In this document: piece by piece, positions 8,749 to 17,017 of the stretch
How the letters are laid out: each line of letters begins with the position of its first letter
Numbering within the stretch: the first letter of the stretch is position 1
Source: Streptomyces sp. TG1A-8
GTDB lineage: Bacteria; Actinomycetota; Actinomycetes; Streptomycetales; Streptomycetaceae
DNA: 64,000 nucleotides
Assembly: GCF_030499535.1 (NCBI RefSeq)
Contig: NZ_JASTLB010000001.1
Coordinates: 7,006,001 to 7,070,000 of the forward strand
Direction: 5' to 3'
Program-made: the position numbers and the translations under genes
Notes under the pieces: generated by a model
Seen by the model: only the letters and a program-made list of their open reading frames with translations
The model's database searches: none
What the model was told of the DNA's origin: nothing

Positions 8749-9597
8749 AGGTCATCTCATTTGGTGAGTCGGCGATAGCGGATGAGGGTGCAGGCGATGC
8801 TGGTGAAGGCCAGGAGATGCTCCGCCTTGCGCTCGTGGCGGCGGTGCAGGCGACGGCATCCGGCGAGCCGGGCCATGGTCCACTCGATCACCCAGCGGTG
8901 ACGGCCCAGCCGCTTGGAGGACTCGATGCCCTTGCGGGCGATGCGGTGCCGGACGCCGCGCTCGCGCAGCCGTTTCCGCGGATGAGCGTAGTCGTATCCT
9001 TTGTCGCCGTGGAGCTTGGCGGGCTTGCGCCGACGTGGGCCGCGGCGGGAGCGGATGGGCGGGATACCGCGCACGAGTGGCTCCGGGGCCTGGCTGTCGT
9101 GCAGGTTGGCCCCGGAAATCCCGACGGGCAGGTGCAGTCCGGTCCGCTCGGTGATCAAGTGGATCTTCGACTCCTCCTTGCCCCGGTCCACAGGATTCGG
9201 ACCCGTCGGGTCCCCCCTTTCCGGGCCCGCATGTTCACCGCACCGATCGCGCACCGCGACCGGTCCAGCTCGCCCCGCGAGCCGGGCTCGTCCAGCACCA
9301 GCCGGTGCAGCTTCGCCCACACCCGAGCCTTCGACCACTCCGTGAACCGGCGGTGGGCCGTCGCACCGGACGGTCCGGACACCGGCGGGACCTGCGACCA
9401 CGTACAACCCGATGTCGCCACGAAGATGATCGCGGCCAGCACCTCACGGTCGCCGTACCGGCGCCGGCCACCACCCTGCGGGCGTGACGGTACCTCCGGC
9501 ACCGCCCGCTGGAACAGTTCCCACAACCCGTCCGGGACCAGATGCTCAACCATCGGCACCCCTCCAGGTTACTGCTGGCTCCAAATGAGATGACCTC
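8749..9597 (-). mobile_element. IS5-family insertion sequence, intact ends
   Basis: An 849-base element. Left end AGGTCATCTCATTTGG and right end CCAAATGAGATGACCT are perfect 16-base inverted repeats, flanked by CTTAG on both sides. It carries one minus-strand transposase split by a -1 frame change at a slippery run. Intact termini, target duplication and an apparently whole transposase make this the most likely active element in the window. It sits between the DUF1684 start codon and whatever promoter that gene once had. Confidence 0.9.
8757..9559 (-). CDS. IS5-family transposase (IS427-like) made by -1 frameshift
   Basis: The first frame runs from ATG 9559 (MPMVEHLVPDGLWELFQRAVP..) through the DUF4096-type N-terminal domain and RRYGDREVLAAIIFVATSGCTWSQVP, to MRARKGG at about 9220. 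The second, -1, frame continues DPTGPNPVDRGKEESKIHLITERTG..., then LHGDKGYDYAHPRKRLRERG and RHRIARKGIESSKRLGRHRWVIEWTMARL to a stop at 8757. The DDE residues are in the second frame apart from the first Asp region near the junction. The junction is a CGGAAAGGGGGGAC run, the kind of slippery site used for programmed -1 frameshifting in this group, so this is probably functional rather than broken. Confidence 0.85.
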
Positions 9598-9602
9598 TTA
9601 GA

Positions 9603-10048
9603 GGGAGCGGGCAGTGAGGGAGTCGAGGCGTCGGTGACTGTAGGCAGCTTCACGGCGCTTGGCTGCAGGCCGAGATAGAGGTTCGGTCCGCTGCCGTGCT
9701 GGGGACGGCCGATCCGGCCGCCGAGGTGCTGTGAGTGGTGTACGGCACCGTCGTCCCTCAGTCGGGCCCGCAGGATGGGAGCATCCTCTCGGGCACCGTG
9801 GCTCGCCACGGTGCCCGGCATCACCACTGACGCGGAAAGCCCGGCGGGGACTCCGTCCTGACCGCAGACTGCCAGATGGTGACCACGTTGGGCGTCAGCG
9901 CCTGTACCAACCTCAAAATCCCGCACCGTCAACGCTGCGGACGATCCACGATGGTGTCGAACACCGCTCGGTCACCGCATGACTCATCCGGCCGTTCATG
10001 ACGACGCGCTCGAACAACGCATCGAGCGGCAGCTACGTGCGGCTCGAC
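9603..10048. other. Stretch without a recognisable gene
   Basis: A minus-strand open frame (about 9546-9932) crosses the IS5 right end, and its product has no family resemblance I can name. It may be the displaced upstream region or 5' neighbour of the DUF1684 gene. No tRNA, promoter pair or repeat stands out here. Confidence 0.4.
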
Positions 10049-10849
10049 CTAGGCGGATGCCAGATCGGTCAGAAGCTTTGCGGTGTCTTCGGGCGACTCG
10101 ACATGGAAGTGGTGAGTTCCCAGGTCGACTGGCACGATACGGATGCGGTCACCGTAGCGGTCAGTGGCTTCCTGAGTAAGGATCGAGCGAACCGCGAACA
10201 CTGTGATCGGCTGCTTGACCTCGTTCAGCGCGGCGTCCATGTCCCAGCGCACCAGGCCTTCGATCGCCCGCACTCCCGCGGGCTGCCGCACGGCCACCAT
10301 CTTCTCGAAGTAGGCGTCCTTCAGCGCCGGGTCGGTGTCTTCGAGCGATCCGCCCTCGACCAGGCCCCGCACCGCTGTGGCGAAGTCGTCATTGAAGGCC
10401 TGCACGACCGCGTTGACCGTCTGCTCGTCCTGTGCGGGGAACAAGGCGAGGTAGTGCAGGGAGTCGAGCGCGACCACGTGCGAAACGACGTCGGGGAGTA
10501 TCCGGGCGACTTCGACGGCCACGGCTCCGCCGAGAGAGTGCCCGACCACCACGCAGTTGTCGACCGACTCGGCTTCCAGTACGGCCTTGACGTCGTGGGC
10601 GAACTCCTCCATCGTCCAGACATCTCGCGTGGAGCGGGACTCGCCGTGCTCGGCGAGATCGATTGCGAGGATGCGGTAGTCCGCGGGGAGGAAGCCGGCG
10701 ATCTCGTCGAAGTCGGTGCGGTTACAGCCCCAGCCGTGGATGAAGGCCAAGACCGGACCCGTGGCCGGGCCGCTGATGGTGTAGCGAATCGTCGTGTCGT
10801 TCGTGCGCTGAACCTCGCGGTCAGCGGAAGTCCTGTCCGTCACAGTCAT
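10049..10849 (-). CDS. Alpha/beta hydrolase
   Basis: A 266-residue alpha/beta-hydrolase fold enzyme. The oxyanion strand is FIHGWG (37-42), the nucleophile elbow VVGHSLGGA puts Ser at about 105, and the catalytic His lies in LGTHHFHVE near the C-terminus. It is cytoplasmic with no signal peptide. It follows the old-yellow-enzyme gene on the same strand with a gap of about 40 bases, so the two are probably cotranscribed: a reduction followed by hydrolysis of an ester, lactone or ring-fission product would make chemical sense. The exact substrate cannot be told from sequence. Confidence 0.88.
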   Translation of the reverse strand: MTVTDRTSADREVQRTNDTTIRYTISGPATGPVLAFIHGWGCNRTDFDEIAGFLPADYRILAIDLAEHGESRSTRDVWTMEEFAHDVKAVLEAESVDNCVVVGHSLGGAVAVEVARILPDVVSHVVALDSLHYLALFPAQDEQTVNAVVQAFNDDFATAVRGLVEGGSLEDTDPALKDAYFEKMVAVRQPAGVRAIEGLVRWDMDAALNEVKQPITVFAVRSILTQEATDRYGDRIRIVPVDLGTHHFHVESPEDTAKLLTDLASA

Positions 10850-10889
10850 TCCAGTCTTCTTGTCGTGTTCTCAGGCGGCAGATCGGACG

Positions 10890-11977
10890 TTACAACGCCC
10901 GGTGGTACTGAGTCGGCCAAGCCGTCGGGTCGCTGGAGCGGTTGCGCAGGGCGAAATACGGGTCGCGCAGCAGGGCGCGCCCCAGCAGCACAGCGTCCAC
11001 ATGTCCACTGGCCAGGACCTTGCCGGCCAGTGACAGGTCGGCAATCTGTCCGACCGGGGCGACCGCGAGCCCTGATGCCTTCTTGAGAGTGTTCGCGAAC
11101 TCGACATTGACCCCTTCCCGCTCCGGCGGGCGGGCTGCCAGGTCCCGCACCAGCACTCCGGATGTGACGTCGAGGAGGTCGATGCCCACGGCCGCGAGTT
11201 CCTTGGCGAACGTCGTCGCCTCGTCGATGGTGATGCCACCCTCAACCCAGTCCGTGGCGGTGATGCGGACGAAGACGGGCTTCTGGTCCGGGAAGGCTTC
11301 GCGGACGGCGCTGGCTACGCGCAGCGGCAGCCGCATGCGGTTCTGCAGGCTCCCCCGTACTCATCCGTCCGGTGATTGGCCAGAGGGGAGAGGAACTGGT
11401 GCAGAAGGTATCCATGTGCTGCGTGGATCTCGACCACCTCGTACCCTGCGAGATGGGACATCCTGGCCGCCTGGGCGAAGGCTTCGACGACCTCGTCCAT
11501 GTCGGCTTCTGTGGCTTCCCGGGGCACGCTCAGGTCACCGAACGGAGAAGCTGACGGTGCGATAAGGTCCCAGCCGCCGTCGGCCACGCTCACCGGGCCG
11601 TTCTGCCCCTCGCCCTCCCAAGGAACCTGGTGGGATCCCTTCCTGCCCGCAGCCAGCAGTTGGACCGCCGGAACCGCGCCACGTTCGGCTATGAACGTCG
11701 TCAGGCGCCGGTGCGCTGCAGCTTGGTCCTCGTTCCAGATGCCGAGATCCGCAGAGGTGGTCCGGTGCAGCGGACCGACGGCGTTGGACTCCACCATCAC
11801 CAGGCCGACCCCGCCGACCGCACGCGCGCCGTAGTGCACGAGGTGCCAGTCGGTCGGCTTACCGTCGGTGCCCGCGGCGTACTGCGCCATGGGGGACATC
11901 CACAGCCGGTTGGGGATCATGACTCCACGTAGCCGCAGCGGGGTCGATTCCGGGCTCCCGAACTCTGTGCTGGACAC
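10890..11977 (-). pseudogene. NADH:flavin oxidoreductase / old yellow enzyme (YqjM type), one frameshift
   Basis: The first part, from GTG 11977, has the OYE core: LRLRGVMIPNRLWMSPMAQYAAGTDGKPTDWHLVHYG, then GLVMVESNAVGP, VQLLAAGRKGS and EIHAAHGYLLHQFLSPLANHRTDEYGG. There the frame runs out (ACRTACGCRCA stop). The family sequence continues one frame away as SLQNRMRLPLRVASAVREAFPD... with FVRITATDW, LLDVTSG and AVLLGRALLRDPYFALR. A single base is missing at about 11354, between the EYGG and SLQNR codons. It is either a recent pseudogene or a sequence error. The catalytic Tyr/His region (HAAHGYLLHQFLSP) is intact. It heads a two-gene operon with the hydrolase and diverges from the MHS transporter. 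Confidence 0.85.
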
Positions 11978-12339
11978 AACTGGACTCGCTTTCTCGCAGC
12001 GTACGTATGGCCGGTAGTGCGGACGGTTGACATGCAGCGTACCGCACCGCGATACTCCGTGCCAACCCGCGGCCCGGTGTCGAGAGAGGGGCACCACGCG
12101 AGCCGGACGTGGATCCGTTGTGACGCAGGCGGCCGATATGACGCGATCAACCGCCGCAATAGGGGTCCGACGCTGCGCCGAAGGTGTGTTTACAAGCGCC
12201 TCACCCGCAACAGCGCCCTCCTCTCCCGTCGGCATTGTCACAGGCACCGTCTGGTCCACCTCGCCGCTGCGTATACCTGAAACCGACCGCGTCCTGGCTT
12301 GACGGAAACCTCCCCCTCCCTCCGATCAAAGGAGTAGTC
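11978..12339. other. Divergent intergenic region between OYE and MHS transporter genes
   Basis: No gene is seen in this 362-base stretch. A plausible plus-strand promoter is TTGACA (12027-12032) with GATACT (12051-12056), 18 bases apart, giving a long leader to the transporter. The spacer contains GCGTACCGCACC. The region presumably holds the control sites for both directions. Confidence 0.5.
12027..12056 (+). promoter_or_regulatory. Candidate sigma-70-type promoter for the MHS transporter operon
   Basis: TTGACA and GATACT are separated by 18 bases, a good match to vegetative consensus in an otherwise GC-rich region. Transcription would start near 12063 and give a leader of about 275 bases before GTG 12340. 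Confidence 0.45.
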
Positions 12340-13665
12340 GTGTCAGCAGAAGAGCACACCGTCGTGGTCGAATGCGTCGACAGTCGCGTGCCCTCTACGA
12401 GGATGACCCGCGAACAGAAGAAGGCGATCTTCGCGGGCTCGCTGGGGAATGCCGTCGAGTACCTGGACTGGGGAATCTATGCTGCCCTCGCCCCGGTCTT
12501 CGCGGGTCAGTTCTTTCCTAAAGGGGATCCCACCACTGCGTTTCTCTCCACTCTGGCCATCTTTGCCGTGGGATTCTTCATGCGCCCGCTCGGCGGTCTC
12601 GTCCTGGGCGCCTACGCCGACCGGTACGGCCGCAAGAAGGCCCTCAGCTTGACCATCAGCCTGATGTCGGTCGGTGGTCTCGCCATCGCTGTCTGTCCCA
12701 CCTATGAGCAGATCGGCGTGTTCTCGCCCCTGGTGCTTCTGATGGCCAGGTTGGTGCAGGCGTTCTCCGCCGGCGGAGAGTGGCCGAGCTCCGTGTCATA
12801 CATCATCGAGAATGCGGCGCCGGGAAGGCGGGCATTCGCCGGGTCCTTCCAGCAGGTGTCGACGGCGGGCGGCATGCTGCTCGCTTCGCTGATCGCGCTT
12901 GCCGTGACGTCGGTTCTGAACGACCAGCAGATGCACGCGTTCGGATGGCGGATCGCTTTCGCGATTGCTGCCGCTATGGGCCTGGTCGTCCTGTGGCTGC
13001 GGGTTCGCACGCAGGAGAGCCAGCACTTTGACGACGCAGACCTGTCCGGTAAGACGCACAAGCCGGTCACGAAGCTGTTCGCGGAGCACAAGATGAGCAT
13101 GCTCCGTGTCATCGGGATCACGGTTCCCGGAGCGATCATCTACTACCTGTGGATCACCAGCATGCCGGGGTATGCCAGTACCACAACCGGACTGGATCTC
13201 GACATGGCGCTCCTCGCGAACTCCATCACGGTCTTCCTCTTCATGTTGCTGCTCCCGCTCGGCGGCCTACTGTCCGACCGCTTCGGAAGAAAGCCTACTT
13301 TCCTTGCCTTCCTGATCGGTTTCATGCTGTACGCCTGGCCGGCCTACCGCTTGATCGAAAGTGGCGGCTTCTGGACGCTGTTGCTGGTGGAGCTGATCGG
13401 AGTGGTTCTGCTTGTCGGTAACTCAGCGAATGTAGCTGCCATTTACGCCGAGCTCTTTCCCACTGCAGTACGCACTACCGGTACAGGCCTTCCCTATGCG
13501 TCGGCCGTCGCGCTGTTCGGCGGTACTGCCCCGTATTTCACCACGTGGCTGGCCAGTATCGGACACCAGGACAAGATTTGGATCTACATTGTCGCCTCGG
13601 CGTTGATCGGCATGGTCACGATCCTGACCATGTCCGAGGGAGCCAAGAAGGGAACACTTGACTGA
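12340..13665 (+). CDS. MFS transporter, metabolite:H+ symporter (MHS) family
   Basis: A 441-residue, twelve-helix proton-coupled importer. The MHS signature loop ADRYGRKKAL follows helix 2, and its echo SDRFGRKPTF lies between helices 8 and 9; FMRPLGGLVLGAYADRYGRK and SAGGEWPSSVSYI are typical of the shikimate/alpha-ketoglutarate/proline-betaine group, which imports organic acids and zwitterions. GTG 12340 is chosen because AAAGGAG lies 5 bases upstream and the N-terminus is then of normal length. The next gene starts on the last base of its stop codon, so transporter and deacetylase are translationally coupled. This gene is the likely entry point for the substrate of the catabolic island. 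Confidence 0.9.
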   Translation: MSAEEHTVVVECVDSRVPSTRMTREQKKAIFAGSLGNAVEYLDWGIYAALAPVFAGQFFPKGDPTTAFLSTLAIFAVGFFMRPLGGLVLGAYADRYGRKKALSLTISLMSVGGLAIAVCPTYEQIGVFSPLVLLMARLVQAFSAGGEWPSSVSYIIENAAPGRRAFAGSFQQVSTAGGMLLASLIALAVTSVLNDQQMHAFGWRIAFAIAAAMGLVVLWLRVRTQESQHFDDADLSGKTHKPVTKLFAEHKMSMLRVIGITVPGAIIYYLWITSMPGYASTTTGLDLDMALLANSITVFLFMLLLPLGGLLSDRFGRKPTFLAFLIGFMLYAWPAYRLIESGGFWTLLLVELIGVVLLVGNSANVAAIYAELFPTAVRTTGTGLPYASAVALFGGTAPYFTTWLASIGHQDKIWIYIVASALIGMVTILTMSEGAKKGTLD

Positions 13666-14585
13666 TGAGTGCAAAACCAGAGGCATCGATCGAACAAGAA
13701 CCATGGCAGTGGGAGGAAGCTACATGGCGGGGATACGCCGAGCGCGTCCGCGCAGGGCGTGACCTGACGCCCCGGGCGTGGCCGGGCGGTGCTCGTATGG
13801 CCGTGGCCCTCTCATTCGACCCTGACCACGAGACCCTGTCGCTTCGGGAAGGGGATACTTCGCCCGGCGCGATGGGCAGGGGCGAGTTCGGCTCCCGAGT
13901 CGGGTCCCGCCGGATCCTGCGGCTTCTCGACGAGCATCAGATCCCGGCCACCTTCTTCATTCCTGCTGTGTCTGCACTGCTGCATCCGCAGGAGGTGAAG
14001 GCCTACGCCGCAGCGGGCCACGAGATCGGTGCGCACGGGTGGATTCATGAGCGGAACGCGCTGCTGAGCAGGGAAGACGAGTACGAGCTCACCCGCCGCA
14101 GTGCCGATGTGTTGGAGAGCCTCGTCGGCCAGCGGCCGATCGGAATCAGGACGCCGAGTGCCGACTTCTCCGACTCGACTGTCGAAATCCTCCAGGACCT
14201 CGGGTTCAAGTACGATTCGTCACTCATGGCCGACGACATGCCTTACGAGATCCTCTCCAACGGCCAGTCCACGGGCTTGGTGGAAGTGCCCATGGAATGG
14301 ATCCGTGACGACGCGCCCTACTTTATGATGACGCGGTTCGGCCCGCACCGGCCGTACACGACACCTCGTGCATGGGTTGAGATCATGAAGGATGAGTTTG
14401 ATTCAGCCTATGCCGACGGGGCGGTCTTCCAGCTGGTCTGCCACCCGCACATCATTGGGCATCGCTCCAGGATGCTCGTGCTGCGTGAGCTGGTCGAGCA
14501 TATGAAGGCTCACGAGAACGTGTGGTACGCCACGCATGGCGAGGTCGCGGACTACGTGTGGCGGAACGCTGGCGTGGCCGCGTAG
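13665..14585 (+). CDS. Polysaccharide-deacetylase (NodB/PuuE-like) family hydrolase
   Basis: A 306-residue NodB-fold enzyme without a signal peptide. Metal-site motifs are altered from secreted chitin or peptidoglycan deacetylases: SFDPDHET in place of TFDDG, and GHEIGAHGWIHERN for the two metal histidines, as in the cytoplasmic PuuE/cyclic-imide group. FKYDSSLMADDMPYEI and LVCHPHIIGHRSR complete the fold. The ATG overlaps the transporter stop (TGATG), so expression is coupled to uptake. By family and context it probably cleaves a C-N bond of an imported amide or imide rather than a cell-wall polymer; that is inference. Confidence 0.85.
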   Translation: MSAKPEASIEQEPWQWEEATWRGYAERVRAGRDLTPRAWPGGARMAVALSFDPDHETLSLREGDTSPGAMGRGEFGSRVGSRRILRLLDEHQIPATFFIPAVSALLHPQEVKAYAAAGHEIGAHGWIHERNALLSREDEYELTRRSADVLESLVGQRPIGIRTPSADFSDSTVEILQDLGFKYDSSLMADDMPYEILSNGQSTGLVEVPMEWIRDDAPYFMMTRFGPHRPYTTPRAWVEIMKDEFDSAYADGAVFQLVCHPHIIGHRSRMLVLRELVEHMKAHENVWYATHGEVADYVWRNAGVAA

Positions 14586-14793
14586 GGGTTCGCAGCCCGG
14601 TAGGTGAGGCCAGCAGGGGTCTCGTCCACCGGGCTGCGGCCGGGTTGCCCCGGTGTTACGTTGACTCCTTGAGTGGCGCGTCGGCGAGGGTGCTTCCTGG
14701 CCGTTGGGAGATGGCTGGACAAGCGCTCCGGGACAGTGACCGACCGGGCGGACGGCCTTCCCGCCGCTTGGGCGGAAGAAGCCGGGCTGCCGA
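14586..14793. other. Convergent intergenic region
   Basis: This 208-base region lies between the 3' ends of the deacetylase and the IclR gene. Imperfect GC-rich palindromes are present, for example around CCGGGCTGCGGCCGGG at 14627, and could serve as a bidirectional terminator. No gene is seen. Confidence 0.35.
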
Positions 14794-15579
14794 TCAGGAA
14801 GAGGAGATCAGTTTGCTGATCTCGTCTGCGGCTGCGACGACCAACTGCGCCAGGGCCTCTTCCTGTGCGTTGTCGTAGCGCATCTGCGGAATGGACAAAG
14901 TGAGTCCTGCAATGGGTTGTCCAGTCGAGTCAGTGATGGCCGAGGCGATCGAAGCGACGTGCGGACGAAACCAGCCCGACACGTTAAGGGCGTAACCGCG
15001 CCTGGTGGTCCGCTCGATCTCCTCGCGGATCTCTTCGGAACTCGGCACGGGAGCATGCGCGAACTCCCGGAGCTCATGTTTCAGCAGCTCATCCACATCG
15101 GCAGGCTCAAGGTGCGACATGATCGCAACGCCCGCCGAGGTGGCCCGCAGAGGCACGCGCGTGCCGACTTCGAGGAACACGCGGACCACTTGCGTGCTGT
15201 CCTGTGTCGCGACGATGACGTAGTCCTCTCCGTCGCGCAGACCGAGCTGAACCGTCTCGTCAGTCTCTGCGGCGAGGCGTTTGACGACAGGCACTGCCAG
15301 ATCTCGAAGGTCCTGCTCGCCGGCTCCTCGCAGCCCGATGGCGAGAGCCTTCATGGTCACGCCCCACCGCGCATGCTCGCGGTCGACGACCCTCAACCAG
15401 CCAGCCTGCTGAAGTGTGACCAGGCACCGCTGGACCGAACTCTTCGGTATCTGCGTCGCGCGTGCCAGTTCCGAGACGCCGATCGGCTGGCGCATGGCGA
15501 CTTCCTCGAGGACGCGAAGTGTGCTGAGAACGCTGTTCATCGAGCGAATACCGTTGCTCGGCTTGTCCTGCGCGGTCAC
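14794..15579 (-). CDS. IclR family transcriptional regulator
   Basis: A 261-residue regulator. The N-terminal winged helix (SVLSTLRVLEEVAMRQPIGVSELARATQIPKSSVQRCLVTLQQAGWL) is followed by the IclR effector domain (VKRLAAETDETVQLGLRDGEDYVIV, GTRVPLRATSAGVAIMSHL, RRGYALNVSGWFRPHVASIASAITD). GTG 15579 is preferred because GGGGGAG sits a few bases upstream; a TTG at 15600 is the alternative. It diverges from the CapA-like gene and lies in the middle of the catabolic island, so it is a good candidate regulator of the neighbouring dipeptidase and amidohydrolase genes. Confidence 0.92.
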   Translation of the reverse strand: MTAQDKPSNGIRSMNSVLSTLRVLEEVAMRQPIGVSELARATQIPKSSVQRCLVTLQQAGWLRVVDREHARWGVTMKALAIGLRGAGEQDLRDLAVPVVKRLAAETDETVQLGLRDGEDYVIVATQDSTQVVRVFLEVGTRVPLRATSAGVAIMSHLEPADVDELLKHELREFAHAPVPSSEEIREEIERTTRRGYALNVSGWFRPHVASIASAITDSTGQPIAGLTLSIPQMRYDNAQEEALAQLVVAAADEISKLISSS

Positions 15580-15700
15580 GTCTCCCCCGCCTCTTTCCAA
15601 TGCCTGACCTGGGCTAGGAGCGTACCACCCGGTGCATCGGCATCTCGCATGGCGGCACAGACCCCTTGTCGCGGCAGTCTGGTTGAACTACGATGTGGCA

Positions 15701-15717
15701 CACTGTATCGCATAGTG
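15701..15717. promoter_or_regulatory. Candidate IclR operator in the IclR/CapA-like divergent promoter
   Basis: CACT-GTATCGCAT-AGTG is an inverted repeat with an AT-richer core, 13 bases before the CapA-like start codon and preceded by GTGGCA. Related GTGGCAC..CTATAT sequences occur before the dipeptidase (16921-16962) and the amidase (26821-26850). Confidence 0.4.
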
Positions 15718-15729
15718 GAACGAGGTTTC

Positions 15730-16881
15730 ATGGATCTGACCATCGTGGGGGATGTCGTCGTATCCGGCCTGCCGAGGCGTCCGATGGTGGAACCGGCTGA
15801 ACCGGGCGACTCGGCGTTCGGTCTCCTGAAGGCAGGTGATCTGACGATCGGCAATCTGGAAGTACCTCTCACGGAGTCCGGTGAGCGAGCTGAAAAGCTC
15901 GTTGCGATGCGGGCGCCAACGACCGGCGCAGCGGAACTGGCGGAACTCGGCTTCGATCTGGTGTCGCTGGCTATGAACCACGCCATGGACTTTGGAGCCG
16001 ATGGCATGCGTGACACGGTACGTGCGCTGGACTCGGCTGGCGTCCTCCATGCCGGGTTCGGAGAGTCGGTTGCCGAAGCGACTCGGCCCCGAGTGGTATC
16101 CGTCGGTGACAGCACGCTGGCCTTCTTCAGCTTCTGCTCGGCCCTTCCGCTGGGCTACAACGCCACTGCGGACCGGGCGGGAATCGGGGCGATCCGTGTG
16201 CGCCAGAACTTCGAGTTCGACAGCACCTTCCTGGATGAGACACCCGGTACGCCTCCCTTTGTGCACTCGAGCGCGCATGAGCCGGACGTCCAGGTCGCGG
16301 AAGCCCTGATTCGTGAGGCCAAGCAGCACAACGACGTCGTGGCCGTCGCCCTGCACTGGGGCGTGCCGTTCTGCTATCTGCCGGATGTCCAAGGCCCGCT
16401 GGCGCAGTACCAGCGGCCTCTGGCGCGGCGGTTGATCGACGCGGGCGCGGACCTCATCATCGGCAGCCACCCGCACTGTCTCCATCCCGTGGAGTTCTAT
16501 GGGAACGGGCTCATTCTCTATTCGACGGGGAACTTCGTGTTCGACTGGTGTGACGGTTGGAGCCCGGACTCGATGGTCGCCAAGGAGGACGCTCACCCTG
16601 CGCCGCCTTACCAGCCGGCACTGTTGAAGGGCCCGTGGTACGAGAGTGCGGTGTTCCATGTGCAGCTGGACGGGCACGAGGCACCCGAACTGCGCGTCGA
16701 GCCGATCGAGCTTGACTCGGACAGTCAGCCGATCATCGCTCGACCCGAAGTGGCTCAATCGATCCTGGCCCGCTTCGCGGAAGCCTCGAGGGCGCTGGGC
16801 CAGGCAATCGCGGTGGACGTCGATGGGACTGTACGGCGCCAGGTGACATCACCAACCGCCGAGGCGCTGAGGGTCTCATAA
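15730..16881 (+). CDS. CapA family protein (poly-gamma-glutamate capsule-like metallophosphatase fold)
   Basis: A 383-residue CapA domain protein of the calcineurin-like phosphoesterase superfamily. Motifs: TIVGDVVVSG (first metal Asp), LTIGNLEVPLTESGE, DLVSLAMNHAMDFGADGMRDTV, VAVALHWGVPFCYLPD and DLIIGSHPHCLHPVEFYGNGLILYSTGNFVFD. CapA-fold proteins usually act on polyglutamate export or other phosphate or amide chemistry. This one has no membrane anchor or signal peptide, unlike capsule CapA, which suggests a cytoplasmic enzyme. ATG 15730 follows GAGG at a short distance. It is the first gene of a rightward run with the M19 dipeptidase and M20 hydrolase, so a role in trimming a gamma-glutamyl or peptide-like substrate is conceivable but unproven. 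Confidence 0.85.
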   Translation: MDLTIVGDVVVSGLPRRPMVEPAEPGDSAFGLLKAGDLTIGNLEVPLTESGERAEKLVAMRAPTTGAAELAELGFDLVSLAMNHAMDFGADGMRDTVRALDSAGVLHAGFGESVAEATRPRVVSVGDSTLAFFSFCSALPLGYNATADRAGIGAIRVRQNFEFDSTFLDETPGTPPFVHSSAHEPDVQVAEALIREAKQHNDVVAVALHWGVPFCYLPDVQGPLAQYQRPLARRLIDAGADLIIGSHPHCLHPVEFYGNGLILYSTGNFVFDWCDGWSPDSMVAKEDAHPAPPYQPALLKGPWYESAVFHVQLDGHEAPELRVEPIELDSDSQPIIARPEVAQSILARFAEASRALGQAIAVDVDGTVRRQVTSPTAEALRVS

Positions 16882-16920
16882 GCGATCACGATTGCTCACA
16901 GGTGCGACAACACTGAAGTA

Positions 16921-16962
16921 TCGTGCCATATCGTAGAACGCCATGCTATATTGCAGCACGGT
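16921..16962 (+). promoter_or_regulatory. AT-rich promoter/operator region before the dipeptidase
   Basis: CGTGCCATATCGTAG and CCATGCTATATTGCAGCACGG stand out against the GC-rich background. The CTATAT core resembles a -10 element and matches GGCACGCTATATACTG before the amidase at 26859. Its position, 55-95 bases before the chosen start of the dipeptidase, fits a promoter with an overlapping regulator site. Confidence 0.4.
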
Positions 16963-17017
16963 GGGAGTGTGTCAGTCAGATCGCCGTGTGACGAACACCG
17001 GAGAGGGGTTGCTGCAG

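Noticed and set aside
9546..9932. A minus-strand 128-codon frame next to the IS5 element
   Set aside because: It runs into the IS end and has no recognisable domain; reported only as an unassigned stretch.
11345..11365. Programmed frameshift in the OYE gene
   Set aside because: The site lacks a typical slippery heptamer and OYE enzymes are not known to use frameshifting; a deletion or error is simpler.
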